From the NCBI GenBank assembly GCA_026003495.1, contig BPHK01000001.1:186001-250000 (forward strand): 64,000 nucleotides of DNA. The letters are read 5' to 3'. Shown piece by piece: positions 27,805 through 36,975 of this stretch. Under the pieces are notes generated by a model, which worked only from the letters and a program-made list of their open reading frames with translations, searched no databases and was not told the origin of the DNA. Both the position numbers and the translations under genes were made by a program. Positions within the stretch are counted from its first letter, which is position 1, and every line of letters starts with the position of its first letter. The stretch is from Candidatus Kapaibacterium sp. (GTDB lineage: Bacteria; Bacteroidota; Ignavibacteria; Kapaibacteriales; NICIL-2).

Positions 27805-28082
27805 TTCGCTCCATTGACGGAAAACCAGAACTGGGAAATCTTCTGCCGAGCGAAAACAATCGGAGCGTGCAGAATCAGCACCAGTCGCCTGAGCGCTCCT
27901 CTGACCGCGACCGGATTGAGATCTCCGACCGCGCGCGGGAACTTCTCCGCAACCCTGAGCTTGCCAAGCGCCAGCGTATTGAAGCCGGGATCGAGTCGGG
28001 TTTCTACAATTCACCGCAGGTACTCCACACCGTTGCCCAGCGACTCCTTCGGGACCTCGACAGTCAGCAGGGAATCGCCTAA
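27801..28082 (+). CDS. flgM: FlgM-like anti-sigma-28 factor
   Basis: A 93-aa protein with a polar, disordered N-terminus and a C-terminal FlgM domain: DRIEISDRARELL, then VEKIKxAIxxGxY-like KRQRIEAGIESGFYNSPQVL and VAQRLLRDL. FlgM binds FliA until it is exported through the completed hook. Its presence supports the reading of the upstream promoter as sigma-28 dependent. Last gene of the cluster. Confidence 0.86.
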   Translation: MIRSIDGKPELGNLLPSENNRSVQNQHQSPERSSDRDRIEISDRARELLRNPELAKRQRIEAGIESGFYNSPQVLHTVAQRLLRDLDSQQGIA

Positions 28083-28114
28083 TCGAGACGCGAGCAAATC
28101 AGGCTCTCGTTGCG

Positions 28115-28124
28115 TAATTTTCGC
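28115..28124 (+). promoter_or_regulatory. Candidate -7 element for ssb
   Basis: TAATTTTCGC 36 bp before the ssb start in the 77-bp flgM-ssb gap. Confidence 0.45.
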
Positions 28125-28159
28125 CCGCAGTTTGTTCTACTTCCGCGGGAGGATCGGGC

Positions 28160-28567
28160 ATGGCTCGCACTCTCAACAAAGTGATGCTCATCGGTAATGT
28201 GGGCAGAGACCCCGAAATCCGCTACACGCCTTCTGGGGTACCCGTTGCAAGTATCCGGCTTGCCACCAACGAATACTCACGCGACAGCGAGGGCCAGCTC
28301 CAGGAATACACCGAGTGGCACAACATCGTCGCATGGCGGCAGCTTGCGGAAATGACCGAACGGCTCATCCAGCAAGGAACGAAACTCTACGTCGAAGGAC
28401 GCATCCGCAGCCGGAGCTACGAAGATTCGAGCGGGACCAAGCGAACGAGCTACGAAATCATCGCCGATAGCATCATCGTGCTCAGTGGCCGCAAGGATGC
28501 CTCTGCTCCTGGGGAGCAAGCCTCCGATTCTGGGGAAGAATCAGCCGGAGGTGAGGTACCGTTCTAA
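28160..28567 (+). CDS. ssb: Single-stranded DNA-binding protein
   Basis: A 135-aa protein. The OB fold covers residues 1-108 (MARTLNKVMLIGNVGRDPEI, TEWHNIVAWRQLAEM, LYVEGRIRSRSYED), followed by a short acidic glycine/serine linker and the partner-binding tip EVPF. It protects single-stranded DNA and recruits repair and replication proteins. It has its own promoter-like element and stands between the flagellar cluster and the MCE gene. Confidence 0.96.
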   Translation: MARTLNKVMLIGNVGRDPEIRYTPSGVPVASIRLATNEYSRDSEGQLQEYTEWHNIVAWRQLAEMTERLIQQGTKLYVEGRIRSRSYEDSSGTKRTSYEIIADSIIVLSGRKDASAPGEQASDSGEESAGGEVPF

Positions 28568-28599
28568 AGCCGTCATCGCCTGCGCTGAGTGTCCCGAAG

Positions 28600-28608
28600 T
28601 AATTTCGC
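28600..28608 (+). promoter_or_regulatory. Candidate -7 element for the MCE gene
   Basis: TAATTTCGC 51 bp before ATG 28660. Confidence 0.4.
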
Positions 28609-28659
28609 TGCTGTCGCTCTGCAGCGAAACGGCAATCCCCCTACATTTCTACCACACAC

Positions 28660-29607
28660 ATGTACGGCACTGAGCAGCGAACGTACATCAAAGTCGGCGC
28701 GATTGCGCTCATAGCTGTCATCCTCTTGCTTGCAGGTATCACGATTGGCCGCGGGTTCAACATCTCGACGGCAACAGCGGAAGTCCGCATTCGTGCAGCG
28801 ACAGCCGCCGGTCTGGAACCAGGTGCGCCCGTGTGGATCAATGGCATCAAGCGGGGCAGCGTCTTGAGCGTCCGCCCCGAGGGTGACTCTGTGCTCATCG
28901 TCGTTGGACTCGACGATACCTCGATGCTCCGCCGCGATGCACGGGCGCAGATCGCGATGCTCGAAATCACCGGCGGCAAACGCGTGGATATTTTTCCTGG
29001 CAAGAGTCCAGCGCGTTGGGAGGGACAGGCCCTGCCCGCCGATGCTCCAGCTGACGTCGCGGAAGTGCTCAGCGGAGCAAGTGTAATTGCACGCCAGGCA
29101 AGTACCGTGCTCGACCGGCTCGATACGACCATTCGCGCAACGAACGCGCTGATTGCCGATCCGAACGTGCAAGCGCATCTGCGCCAGACGCTCGCGCATG
29201 CTGCATCGCTGAGCAGCCAGCTCGATTCACTTGTAGCGGCATCCCGTGCGACAATCGAAGCAACCATCACCGATTTGGGGAGTGCCGCTCGGCAGGTACG
29301 CGACCTTACCGAGCGCAACCGCCCGATGGTCGAGCGACTCTTGGAACGGCTCGACCGCACCAGTTCCGACCTCGAAACGCTCGTCGGCAACGGCTCGCGA
29401 CTTGCTGCGATCGCCGATACAACGCTCGGCGAACTCAACAAGCTCCTTGCTACGCTGCGGCAACAGCGCTCGGTACTCGGCAAACTTCTCTACGACGAAT
29501 CACTCGGTGGCCAGCTCGAATCGAGCCTGCGCCGACTCGGTGGCTTGGCCGATACCATCAGCCGCTACGGAATCAACGTCAACGTCCGCCTTGGAACACG
29601 ACCGTAA
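28660..29607 (+). CDS. MCE/MlaD-domain lipid-transport protein
   Basis: A 315-aa protein with one N-terminal TM helix (VGAIALIAVILLLAGITIGR), a single MCE domain at about residues 40-120 (AGLEPGAPVWINGIKRGSVL, EITGGKRVDIFPG) and a long coiled-coil C-terminus (about 140-300). MlaD-type proteins form hexameric rings that hand phospholipids between ABC permeases and the outer membrane. The usual MlaE/MlaF genes are not adjacent. The downstream O-methyltransferase starts 10 bp later. Confidence 0.92.
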   Translation: MYGTEQRTYIKVGAIALIAVILLLAGITIGRGFNISTATAEVRIRAATAAGLEPGAPVWINGIKRGSVLSVRPEGDSVLIVVGLDDTSMLRRDARAQIAMLEITGGKRVDIFPGKSPARWEGQALPADAPADVAEVLSGASVIARQASTVLDRLDTTIRATNALIADPNVQAHLRQTLAHAASLSSQLDSLVAASRATIEATITDLGSAARQVRDLTERNRPMVERLLERLDRTSSDLETLVGNGSRLAAIADTTLGELNKLLATLRQQRSVLGKLLYDESLGGQLESSLRRLGGLADTISRYGINVNVRLGTRP

Positions 29608-29617
29608 GAATGCACCA

Positions 29618-30280
29618 ATGTCGGCGACTTTTACCCCCGTCACCAACGACATCGCTGCCTACATCGAGGAGCTGTTCACCGCTGAGGACGATGTTCTCCG
29701 CTCGGTGCGGGAGGAAGCAGCTGCGCGCGGAATGCCCGCAATCCACATCAGCGGCGCGCAGGGAGCAGTGTTACAGCTCTTGCTTCGTGCAATCGGTGCG
29801 CGGCGCGTTCTCGAACTCGGTTCGCTCGGCGGCTATAGCGCCATTACGATGGCACGCGCACTTCCGCCGGATGGCAAGGTGGTGTGCTTGGAGATCAACG
29901 CCGACTACTGCGCATTCATCGAGCAGCAGGCGGTGCGTGCTGGACTTGGTTCGGTCATCGATGTGCGGTGCGGAGCGGCGCTGGATTTGCTTCGCGCGAT
30001 GCCCGCTGCGCCGCTCTTTGACGCAGCGTTCATTGATGCAGACAAGCCAAGCTATCCGCTCTACTTCGAAGAATGCTACCGCCGCGTCCGCAGTGGTGGT
30101 TTGATCATCGCCGATAACACACTTGCCTGGGGGCACATCGCGGAAACCGAGCCAAGCTTCGAGCCACGAAACGTGCGCGCCCTGCAGGAGTACAATCGCC
30201 TCGTTGCCACGCATCCAGGAGTCCGCGCAGCGCTCATTCCCTCCGGCGATGGCATGACCGTTGCCATCAAGCTTGCCTAA
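29618..30280 (+). CDS. SAM-dependent O-methyltransferase (class I, CCoAMT-like)
   Basis: A 220-aa protein. SAM-binding VLELGSLGGYSAITMARALP (about residues 66-85), the acidic LEINADYCAFIEQQA and the metal-binding FDAAFIDADKPSYPLYFEEC and IIADNTLAWGHIAE place it in the caffeoyl-CoA/catechol-type metal-dependent O-methyltransferases. Substrate unknown. ATG 29618 follows the MCE gene closely. It is convergent with hpf (4-bp overlap). Confidence 0.93.
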   Translation: MSATFTPVTNDIAAYIEELFTAEDDVLRSVREEAAARGMPAIHISGAQGAVLQLLLRAIGARRVLELGSLGGYSAITMARALPPDGKVVCLEINADYCAFIEQQAVRAGLGSVIDVRCGAALDLLRAMPAAPLFDAAFIDADKPSYPLYFEECYRRVRSGGLIIADNTLAWGHIAETEPSFEPRNVRALQEYNRLVATHPGVRAALIPSGDGMTVAIKLA

Positions 30281-30567
30281 TCCCAGCGCTGTTCCTTGGT
30301 TTTGAGCTTGCGAATCTGCCGCACCAGCGCTTCCCGCGCGCCGTGAATTGCTTTGAAAAAGTCCTCGGCTGTCTCTTTGGCTACGAGCGTTTTCCCAGTG
30401 AGTTTGAGTACAAATTCCGCACTACAGGCGTTGTTGGCACGTTCGAGCACAACGTCGGCGCCAATGATACCGTCATGGAAGGAGCGTACATGCTCGAGTG
30501 CTTCCCGAACGAGCGATTCGAGTTCCTCGCCTGCTTTGAAGTGGCGAGAGGTGATCGTAAGCTTCAT
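30277..30567 (-). CDS. hpf: Ribosome hibernation-promoting factor, short form
   Basis: A 96-aa protein matching the short HPF/RaiA fold: MKLTITSRHFKAGEELESLV, ADVVLERANNACSAEFVLKL and the basic second helix AIHGAREALVRQIRKLKTKE. It binds the 30S decoding channel in stationary phase. It lies 28 bp upstream of the outer-membrane-like gene's stop, in the same direction. Confidence 0.94.
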   Translation of the reverse strand: MKLTITSRHFKAGEELESLVREALEHVRSFHDGIIGADVVLERANNACSAEFVLKLTGKTLVAKETAEDFFKAIHGAREALVRQIRKLKTKEQRWD

Positions 30568-30594
30568 CGCAGTACTCCTCGAGGTGGTGAAACA

Positions 30595-31359
30595 TTACGG
30601 CCTGCCGAGCCAGAATCGCACGCCGAGTGTCAGCAGCAGCCCGCTGCCACCGACGTTGATCGGGCCGTTCCATTGCTGCCGGTCGTAGAGTGTTGCATAG
30701 TAGCGTAACGCAGCGACTCGGACAGGGCTGAACTGATACTGCACCGCAATCACAAGACCGCCACGCACAGCGGAACGGGACTCTTCATCGAAGAAAAGGT
30801 ACGTGCCAGCGCCAAGGCGGAGCGCCGGGACGGTAACTGTTTCATCAGCGTTGCTCCCATCACGAACGAGTGTGCCGCTGCTCCAGACACGCTCATTCCA
30901 CTGGAAGCGTGCAAACGTCGCGCCAACCCCAGCGCTCAGGTAGGTGCGAAACTGCTGGTGCCACGGTTCCCATTCGAGTGCAAGCACCACGGGGACAAGC
31001 TGCAACTGGAGACGCTCGTCGAGCTGCGTCGCGGTTGCGCCCGTTGGCGAGCCTCGCTCGCGGCTCTCGGCGCGGAAGTAGCTGCACTCAGCGCCAACGC
31101 GAACACTCCCGAGTGCAACTGCGACCCCCGCACTAGCAACCAGGGGAACGCTGAATTCATTGGCGCGGAGACCAGTCGCCTGCCGATAGCTATCGAACAG
31201 CTCCGCGCTGCCAATGCCGAGCGCAATGCCACCGGCACCGCTGAGCACAAGTGGGGGTGCCGAGTGCTGTGCCACCAGCGGCAGTGCCAGTAGCAGGCTA
31301 CAAAATGCGCTTGCCAAGCAGCGAGGCAACAATCTCGACTGCGAACTGTGCTGTGGCAT
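30595..31359 (-). CDS. Predicted outer-membrane beta-barrel protein
   Basis: Up to 254 aa. A signal-like CLASAFCSLLLALPLVAQ is followed by alternating amphipathic strands (AGVAVALGSVRVGAECSYFR, YLSAGVGATFARFQWNERVW, GGSGLLLTLGVRFWLG), suggesting a small eight-stranded barrel of the OmpA/PorT-like kind. ATG 31359 overlaps arginase by 62 bp; a TTG start near 31330 would shorten this, so the start is uncertain. It lies between arginase and hpf on the same strand. Function unknown. Confidence 0.7.
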   Translation of the reverse strand: MPQHSSQSRLLPRCLASAFCSLLLALPLVAQHSAPPLVLSGAGGIALGIGSAELFDSYRQATGLRANEFSVPLVASAGVAVALGSVRVGAECSYFRAESRERGSPTGATATQLDERLQLQLVPVVLALEWEPWHQQFRTYLSAGVGATFARFQWNERVWSSGTLVRDGSNADETVTVPALRLGAGTYLFFDEESRSAVRGGLVIAVQYQFSPVRVAALRYYATLYDRQQWNGPINVGGSGLLLTLGVRFWLGRP

Positions 31360-32212
31360 TCCGCACGTCCAAAATTGGATTGACTTCTGCAACATCGAGC
31401 GAACCAACCATGCCGGATTCAGCGAGAATTTCCATTGCCAGGTGTGCTTCGCGGAATGTCAATCCGCCCGAAACTGGCGTCCCCACGCCGGGTGCCAGCG
31501 AGGGGTCAACGCTGTCGAGATCGAAACTGACGTGGACGTGGTCCACCGTTCGACGAAAGCGCTCGAGCACTTCTTCGATGACGCTGTGGATGCCGCGTTT
31601 GTCAATTTCCGGCATCGGATAGACCAGCATCGGCAGTCGGGCGATCAGTTCGCGCTCGCCGGGATCAACCGACCGGACGCCAACGAGCGCAACATGCTCG
31701 GGTGCTACCTTCGGGCTGAAGCCTTCGATGCTCGTCAGTCGCTCACTGCCGAAACCCATCGCGACTGCCAGGGGCATGCCGTGGATGTTCCCAGATGGGG
31801 TCGTCTCGGGTGTGTTCATATCCGCGTGTGCATCAATCCAGACAATGCCGAGCCGCTTGCCCTGCTCCCGACACCACGCGCTCACACCCGCGACCGAGCC
31901 GATACCGAGCGAATGATCGCCGCCGAGCACGATGGGGAATGCGCTCTCCCGAAGCGCCTGCGCAACCTGGGCAGCGAGCAACCGCGAGGCACGTGCAATC
32001 TCCGGCAGATACTTGAGCCGCTGATTCCGAATTCGCTGCACCTCCTGGCCACGGACTGCGACATCACCGCCATCGCTGACTCGGTACCCCAGCGCTTCGA
32101 GCGCACCGCTGATGCCTGCGATACGGAGGGCGCTCGGCCCCATATCCACGCCCCGGCGTCCGGCACCTAAGTCGCTGGGGAAGCCGATGAGGCGAATGGT
32201 CCTGGTTGTCAT
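31298..32212 (-). CDS. rocF: Arginase (ureohydrolase family)
   Basis: A 304-aa protein. The binuclear manganese site is complete: GGDHSLGIG, DAHADMNTP and SFDLDSVDPSLAPGVGTPV. The substrate-loop NIHGMPLA (with ETTPSGN before it) favours arginase over agmatinase. It hydrolyses arginine to ornithine and urea. ATG 32212 gives MTTRTIRLIGFPSDLGAGRR, the usual start; a TTG 33 bp upstream is unlikely. An aminotransferase able to use (acetyl)ornithine lies one gene away. Confidence 0.94.
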   Translation of the reverse strand: MTTRTIRLIGFPSDLGAGRRGVDMGPSALRIAGISGALEALGYRVSDGGDVAVRGQEVQRIRNQRLKYLPEIARASRLLAAQVAQALRESAFPIVLGGDHSLGIGSVAGVSAWCREQGKRLGIVWIDAHADMNTPETTPSGNIHGMPLAVAMGFGSERLTSIEGFSPKVAPEHVALVGVRSVDPGERELIARLPMLVYPMPEIDKRGIHSVIEEVLERFRRTVDHVHVSFDLDSVDPSLAPGVGTPVSGGLTFREAHLAMEILAESGMVGSLDVAEVNPILDVRNATAQFAVEIVASLLGKRIL

Positions 32213-32278
32213 TGCTCCGATGTTGCCGAGTTCTTTGTATGGCAAGATACAATCGTGCCTGCGGCACTCTGTGTGGCG

Positions 32279-32289
32279 TAGATTTGCGC
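32279..32289 (+). promoter_or_regulatory. Candidate -7 element for pdxH
   Basis: TAGATTTGCGC 25 bp before ATG 32314. Confidence 0.35.
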
Positions 32290-32313
32290 TTTAGTGCACA
32301 CAGTTTCCTCTCG

Positions 32314-32970
32314 ATGCCGATGCTCAGTGCCGATCAGCTTGCTGCGCTCCGCCGCGAGTATCGCAGCGCTGCGCTCGATGAACATTCGATTGCCGATGAC
32401 CCGCTCGTGCAGCTTGACCGCTGGCTTGCCGACGCAATCGCAGCAAACCTTCCCGAACCGAATGCGATGGTACTGGCAACTGCCGATGATCGTGGCGCAC
32501 CCTCAATGCGTATGGTGCTGCTCAAAGGCATCGTTGATGGAGAACTGCACTTCTACACCAACCTCGAAAGTCGCAAGGCAAGGGAAATCGCCGTCAATCC
32601 GCAAGTAGCGCTCCTGTTCTACTGGGCAGAGCTTGAGCGGCAAGTGCGCATCGAGGGCCGTCCGCGTTTGCTCGATCGGGATACCGTTGCTGCATACTTC
32701 GCCACACGTCCCCGTGCAGCACAAGTGGGAGCGTGGGCATCGCGGCAGAGCACGCCGCTAGAGAGCCGCACGCAGCTGGAGGAAGCGTTCGAACGGTACG
32801 CAACGCAGTTCGCACACAGCGATTCCATTCCTGTTCCGCCGTGGTGGGGTGGCTACGCTGTTCGTCCGCACGCGTTCGAATTCTGGCAGGGACGCGAAAG
32901 CCGTCTCCACGATCGCTTCCGCTATGAGCGGACTACGGCTGGATGGCAGCGTCAGCGGCTTTCACCGTAG
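32314..32970 (+). CDS. pdxH: Pyridoxamine 5'-phosphate oxidase
   Basis: A 218-aa protein, full length. FMN/PLP-site motifs are present: PSMRMVLLKG, FYTNLESRKAREIAVNP, RQVRIEGRP, SRQSTPLESR and the C-terminal FEFWQGRESRLHDRFRY. It oxidises PNP/PMP to PLP with oxygen. ATG 32314; an ATG 6 bp later is possible. The 3' end overlaps the PLP-dependent aminotransferase gene on the other strand by 38 bp. Confidence 0.96.
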   Translation: MPMLSADQLAALRREYRSAALDEHSIADDPLVQLDRWLADAIAANLPEPNAMVLATADDRGAPSMRMVLLKGIVDGELHFYTNLESRKAREIAVNPQVALLFYWAELERQVRIEGRPRLLDRDTVAAYFATRPRAAQVGAWASRQSTPLESRTQLEEAFERYATQFAHSDSIPVPPWWGGYAVRPHAFEFWQGRESRLHDRFRYERTTAGWQRQRLSP

Positions 32971-34171
32971 CACGTTCGGCAAGTGCATCCACAAGTGCAG
33001 CGAGCGCAACTGCCCATTCTTCCTCCGTCAGAATGAGCGGCGGCAATAGGCGAAGGACATTTGTTGCTGTGGCATTTGTAATAATCCCCCGGCGGAGTAA
33101 TGCATCCCGAAGATGCGTTGCATCTTCGCTCAAGACTATTCCGAGCATCAGTCCACGGCCGCGCACCGAGCGAACAAGCCATGGATACTCGGCGCGCAGT
33201 GCTTCGAGATCGGCACGGATCCGGTTGCCAAGATTCTGCACATGAACAAGCAGCCCAGCATCGCCATCAGCATCACCAACGAGTGCATCGAGGACGGCGC
33301 AGCCAGCAGCACACGCCAGCGGATTGCCGCCGTAGGTCGTGCCGTGTTGCCCGCGTTCCCAGACGTCGAGCAACGCTGCACTGACGAGCACTGCGCCAAG
33401 CGGCAACCCACCACCGAGCGCTTTCGCCAGTGTGACGATGTCCGGGCGGATGCCGAAACGTTCGAATGCGAAAAAGTCCCCTGTTCGTCCGCACCCGCTC
33501 TGCACTTCGTCGGCAATGAGGAGGAAGCCATGCCGCTTCCGCAGACGCTCGATGCGCTCGACAAACGCAGGTGTTGCTTCGACGATGCCGCCTTCGCCCT
33601 GGATAAACTCCAGCCCAACAGCGCAGGTTTGATCGGTGATTGCTGCCTCGAGTGCGTCGGGATCGTTGTACGGCACTACCTCCATGTTCGGCAGAAACGG
33701 TCCCATGCCGTCCTTGTAGAGTGGCTTATCCATCGCTGAGAGTGCGCCGTACGTGCGCCCGTGAAAACCTCCGCTGAAGGTGATGATCGCCCCGGTCTTG
33801 CCGTTGCGGTGTCCCCACCGGCGCGCGAGCTTGATTGCTGCCTCCCACGATTCGGCGCCCGAATTGGAGTACACGACGGCAGCGTAGCCCGTTCGCCGAC
33901 AGAGTCGCTCTGCTAGCGAAACTTGCGGCTCTTGGTAGAAAAGGTTCGATACGTGCATGTACCGCTCCATCTGTTGGCGGACAGCCTCGAGGACGCGCGG
34001 ATGACCGTGTCCAAGGGCATTGACACCGATGCCACTGATCAAGTCGAGATAGCGCCGCCCATCAAGGTCAGTGATCCAGCAGCCGCTGGCAGAGGCTATG
34101 GCGATCGGCAGGCGCCGGTAAATCGGGTAGAGGACGCTCTGCTCGCGTTCGATGAGTTCCTGGGAGGTCAT
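32933..34171 (-). CDS. argD: Acetylornithine/ornithine-type class III aminotransferase
   Basis: A 412-aa PLP enzyme. YSNSGAESWEAAIKLAR, FSGGFHGRTYGALSAM, LIADEVQSGCGRTGDFFAFE and the PLP lysine in TLAKALGGGLPLGAV are intact. Closest in pattern to ArgD (N-acetylornithine to N-acetylglutamate semialdehyde); an ornithine aminotransferase role alongside the nearby arginase is an alternative. It is divergent from gabD. Confidence 0.88.
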   Translation of the reverse strand: MTSQELIEREQSVLYPIYRRLPIAIASASGCWITDLDGRRYLDLISGIGVNALGHGHPRVLEAVRQQMERYMHVSNLFYQEPQVSLAERLCRRTGYAAVVYSNSGAESWEAAIKLARRWGHRNGKTGAIITFSGGFHGRTYGALSAMDKPLYKDGMGPFLPNMEVVPYNDPDALEAAITDQTCAVGLEFIQGEGGIVEATPAFVERIERLRKRHGFLLIADEVQSGCGRTGDFFAFERFGIRPDIVTLAKALGGGLPLGAVLVSAALLDVWERGQHGTTYGGNPLACAAGCAVLDALVGDADGDAGLLVHVQNLGNRIRADLEALRAEYPWLVRSVRGRGLMLGIVLSEDATHLRDALLRRGIITNATATNVLRLLPPLILTEEEWAVALAALVDALAERATVKAADAAIQP

Positions 34172-34281
34172 CGGCAGTGAGCGGGGTGGTGAATGGATGC
34201 AAAACTACTGTCGCGGCACGCAGCAGGCGCTGTAGTTTCGCAGCGCAGGAAGTCTTCAAGCCACGCGTGCAGGTAACTCGA

Positions 34282-35643
34282 ATGGACTTTGTCAGCCGCA
34301 ATCCAGCCACAGGTGAAGTCATCGCGCGCTATCGAGTCATGAGCGATGCCGAACTCGATTGCGTACTCGCGCAGGCTTACAGCGCGCAACAGCGTTGGCG
34401 GACCGTGCCGCTTGCGGAGCGTTGCCAGCTCTTGGAGCGCATTGCTGACGTACTCGACCATCGGCGGGAGGCTGCTGCAACACTTGCAACACTCGAGATG
34501 GGGAAGCCAATTGTGCAAGCGCGCGCCGAAGTTGAAAAGTGTGCCTGGGCATGCCGCTCGATCGCTCAGCAAGCAGATGATGCACTTGCAGCGCTCCCGA
34601 TTCCGACGGAGTTTCGCACCAGCCGTGTCCAGTGGGAGCCGCTCGGTGTTGTGCTTGCGATCATGCCGTGGAATTTCCCCTACTGGCAGATCATCCGCGC
34701 TGCAATTCCAGCAATCGTCGCGGGCAATGCCATCCTGGTCAAGCCTTCACCAGAGGTGACCGGGTGCGCGCTGCAGCTCGATGACATCATGCAGCAGGTA
34801 TTGCCTGCTGGGGTGTACACGACCATCCTCGCCACACATGAGCAGATTGCCACGCTGATTGGCGATCCCCGCATTGCAGGAGTGACGCTCACTGGCAGTA
34901 CCCGCGCCGGACGCATCGTTGCTGGCACTGTAGGTGGCGCTCTCAAGAAAACCGTCCTCGAACTCGGCGGAAGCGATGCCTACCTTGTGCTCGACGACGC
35001 CGACCTGGAGAGCGCAGCCGAAACGTGCGTGGCTACGCGGATGATCAATAGCGGCCAAAGCTGCATCGCAGCCAAGCGCTTCATCGTCGCTGAGCCAATC
35101 CGTAAGCGCTTCGAGGAAATGGTCGTCGAACGCATTCGCCGCTATGAGCCAGCCGATCCGCTCGATGAGGCTACGGTGCTCGGCCCACTGGCGCGAAACG
35201 ATTTGGCAGAAACACTCCTGCGCCAAGCACGCGAGAGCATCGAGCGTGGCGCGCGCGTTTTGCTCGAAGGCGGCAGAGGCACTGCTGGAAGCACGTTCGT
35301 TCGTCCATACGTCCTCAGCGACGTCTCGCCTGGCATGCCTGCCTTCGACGAAGAGACGTTCGGTCCGCTGGCGGCAATCGTCCCGGCACGCGATGATGAA
35401 GATGCTCTCGCGCTGGCCAACCGCAGCGCCTATGGGTTAGGCGCTGCAATCTTCACCAGCGATTTGGAGCGCGCCGAACGCATCGCTGCGCGGTTAGAAG
35501 CCGGCTCAGTCTTTGTCAATGCCCAGGTGCGATCAGATCCGCGGCTCCCCTTTGGTGGAATCAAGGATTCCGGCTGGGGACGCGAGCTGTCGGTCTTCGG
35601 CATTCGGGAATTTGTCAACGTCAAAACGTTCGTCATCGCATGA
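34282..35643 (+). CDS. gabD: NAD(P)-dependent succinate-semialdehyde dehydrogenase-like ALDH
   Basis: A 453-aa aldehyde dehydrogenase of the short GabD2 type. Nucleotide-binding [20 protein letters not shown], the glutamate in [17 protein letters not shown], the catalytic cysteine in [13 protein letters not shown] and a C-terminal [16 protein letters not shown] are present. ATG 34282 gives [17 protein letters not shown]. It is followed 34 bp later by a dicarboxylate-type carrier, suggesting a C4-acid catabolic unit (inference). Confidence 0.92.
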   Translation: MDFVSRNPATGEVIARYRVMSDAELDCVLAQAYSAQQRWRTVPLAERCQLLERIADVLDHRREAAATLATLEMGKPIVQARAEVEKCAWACRSIAQQADDALAALPIPTEFRTSRVQWEPLGVVLAIMPWNFPYWQIIRAAIPAIVAGNAILVKPSPEVTGCALQLDDIMQQVLPAGVYTTILATHEQIATLIGDPRIAGVTLTGSTRAGRIVAGTVGGALKKTVLELGGSDAYLVLDDADLESAAETCVATRMINSGQSCIAAKRFIVAEPIRKRFEEMVVERIRRYEPADPLDEATVLGPLARNDLAETLLRQARESIERGARVLLEGGRGTAGSTFVRPYVLSDVSPGMPAFDEETFGPLAAIVPARDDEDALALANRSAYGLGAAIFTSDLERAERIAARLEAGSVFVNAQVRSDPRLPFGGIKDSGWGRELSVFGIREFVNVKTFVIA

Positions 35644-35677
35644 CAAGGCAAGCACGTCCTATGCGGACGACATAGGC

Positions 35678-36967
35678 ATGGACTGGCAGCTCGGCGCAGC
35701 ACTCATTGTCAGTATCGGTGTGCTCATCGCGGTTTGGCGTGGGGCGGATGTCCGCCTTGTGCTCATTGGAGCCGGTGCAGTACTAACCGCGCTGGCCGGA
35801 GTGCCGCACCGCGTGCTCGATGCGTTCCTCCGTGTTATGGGCGATGGGGGAATTGTCGGCCCGATATGCTCTGCGATGGGCTATGCGTTCGTCCTCCGCA
35901 CACTCGGGGCAGACCGTGCGATGGTGGAACTCCTCACCGCGCCATTGCAGCGCGTTGGGTGGGCGATGGTCCCAGGTGGTTGCGCGGTCGGGTTTTTGGT
36001 CAACATGGCAATCACCAGCCAGACTGCGGCAGCGGCTGCAGTCGGTCCGATTCTGGTGCCGCTACTCCTGAGCGCCGGCTATAGCAGTGTTGCCAGCGGA
36101 GCGGTGCTCGTGCTTGGGTGCTCGGTCGGTGGAAATTTGTTCAACCCAGGCGAGCCGGACATCGTCACGATCGCACGGGCAACGGGCGCGCCGATCCACT
36201 CTGCGATTGGCGCGGTGCTGTTTCCGCAGCTTGTTGCATTCGCGGTCGCAACCGTCGTGCTGACGCTCTCGCTGCGTTCGGAGCGTTCAACACCAGCTTC
36301 CGAGTTGCTCCAGGCGCAGCCACGTTCGATTCTGAAGGCGATCCTTCCGCCGTTGCCGATCGTGCTTTTGTTTGTGCTCTTGCCGCAATGGCATTTCGTG
36401 CCGGCGATTGCTGCGCTCTACCCCAATGGCGTTCCAGTGACGCACGTGATGGTGCCGTGTACGGGGCTGGCGATTGCGTTGCACTGGCCAAAAGCATCCG
36501 AGCTTGTTCGGAGCTTTTTCGAAGGGCTTGGTTACGGTTTTGCCAACGTCATTTCGATCATCATCGCAGCGGCGTGTTTTCTCGAAGGCTTAGCAGCGGT
36601 TGGTGCAATCGAGTGGCTGGTCGGGTGGCTCCACGATGCTGCAGCGCTTGCACCAGTGCTGAGCATGTACGCACCGCTCGGCTTGGCAGTGCTCTCCGGT
36701 TCGGGGACAGCACCGAGTGTGACGTTCTCGAAAGCTGTACTGCCGGGACTTGCCTCAGCCATCGGAGTTGATCGGAGCGTCGGACTCGGTGCGCTCGGCG
36801 CAATTGGTGCCTCGCTCGGACGAACGATGTCCCCGCTGGCAGCAGTGGTGATTTTCTCGGCGCAGCTTGCTGGAACCCAACCTCGCGCAATCGTCCGGCG
36901 CACTGCACCAGCGCTGCTGGCTGCAAGCATGGCGGCCCTGGCACTGCATTACCTGACTGCGGGCTAA
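35678..36967 (+). CDS. C4-dicarboxylate transporter of the DcuC type
   Basis: A 429-aa protein with about 12 TM helices. MAITSQTAAAAAVGPILVPL and GCSVGGNLFNPGEPDIVTIA in the first half and LGLAVLSGSGTAPSVTFSKA in the second are the paired half-site motifs of DcuC carriers, which exchange C4-dicarboxylates such as succinate and fumarate. ATG 35678; gabD stops 35 bp upstream. Confidence 0.85.
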   Translation: MDWQLGAALIVSIGVLIAVWRGADVRLVLIGAGAVLTALAGVPHRVLDAFLRVMGDGGIVGPICSAMGYAFVLRTLGADRAMVELLTAPLQRVGWAMVPGGCAVGFLVNMAITSQTAAAAAVGPILVPLLLSAGYSSVASGAVLVLGCSVGGNLFNPGEPDIVTIARATGAPIHSAIGAVLFPQLVAFAVATVVLTLSLRSERSTPASELLQAQPRSILKAILPPLPIVLLFVLLPQWHFVPAIAALYPNGVPVTHVMVPCTGLAIALHWPKASELVRSFFEGLGYGFANVISIIIAAACFLEGLAAVGAIEWLVGWLHDAAALAPVLSMYAPLGLAVLSGSGTAPSVTFSKAVLPGLASAIGVDRSVGLGALGAIGASLGRTMSPLAAVVIFSAQLAGTQPRAIVRRTAPALLAASMAALALHYLTAG

Positions 36968-36975
36968 TTTTCACC

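Noticed and set aside
28660-30280. Mla lipid-transport operon
   Set aside because: Only the MCE protein is present; the neighbour is an O-methyltransferase, not MlaE or MlaF.
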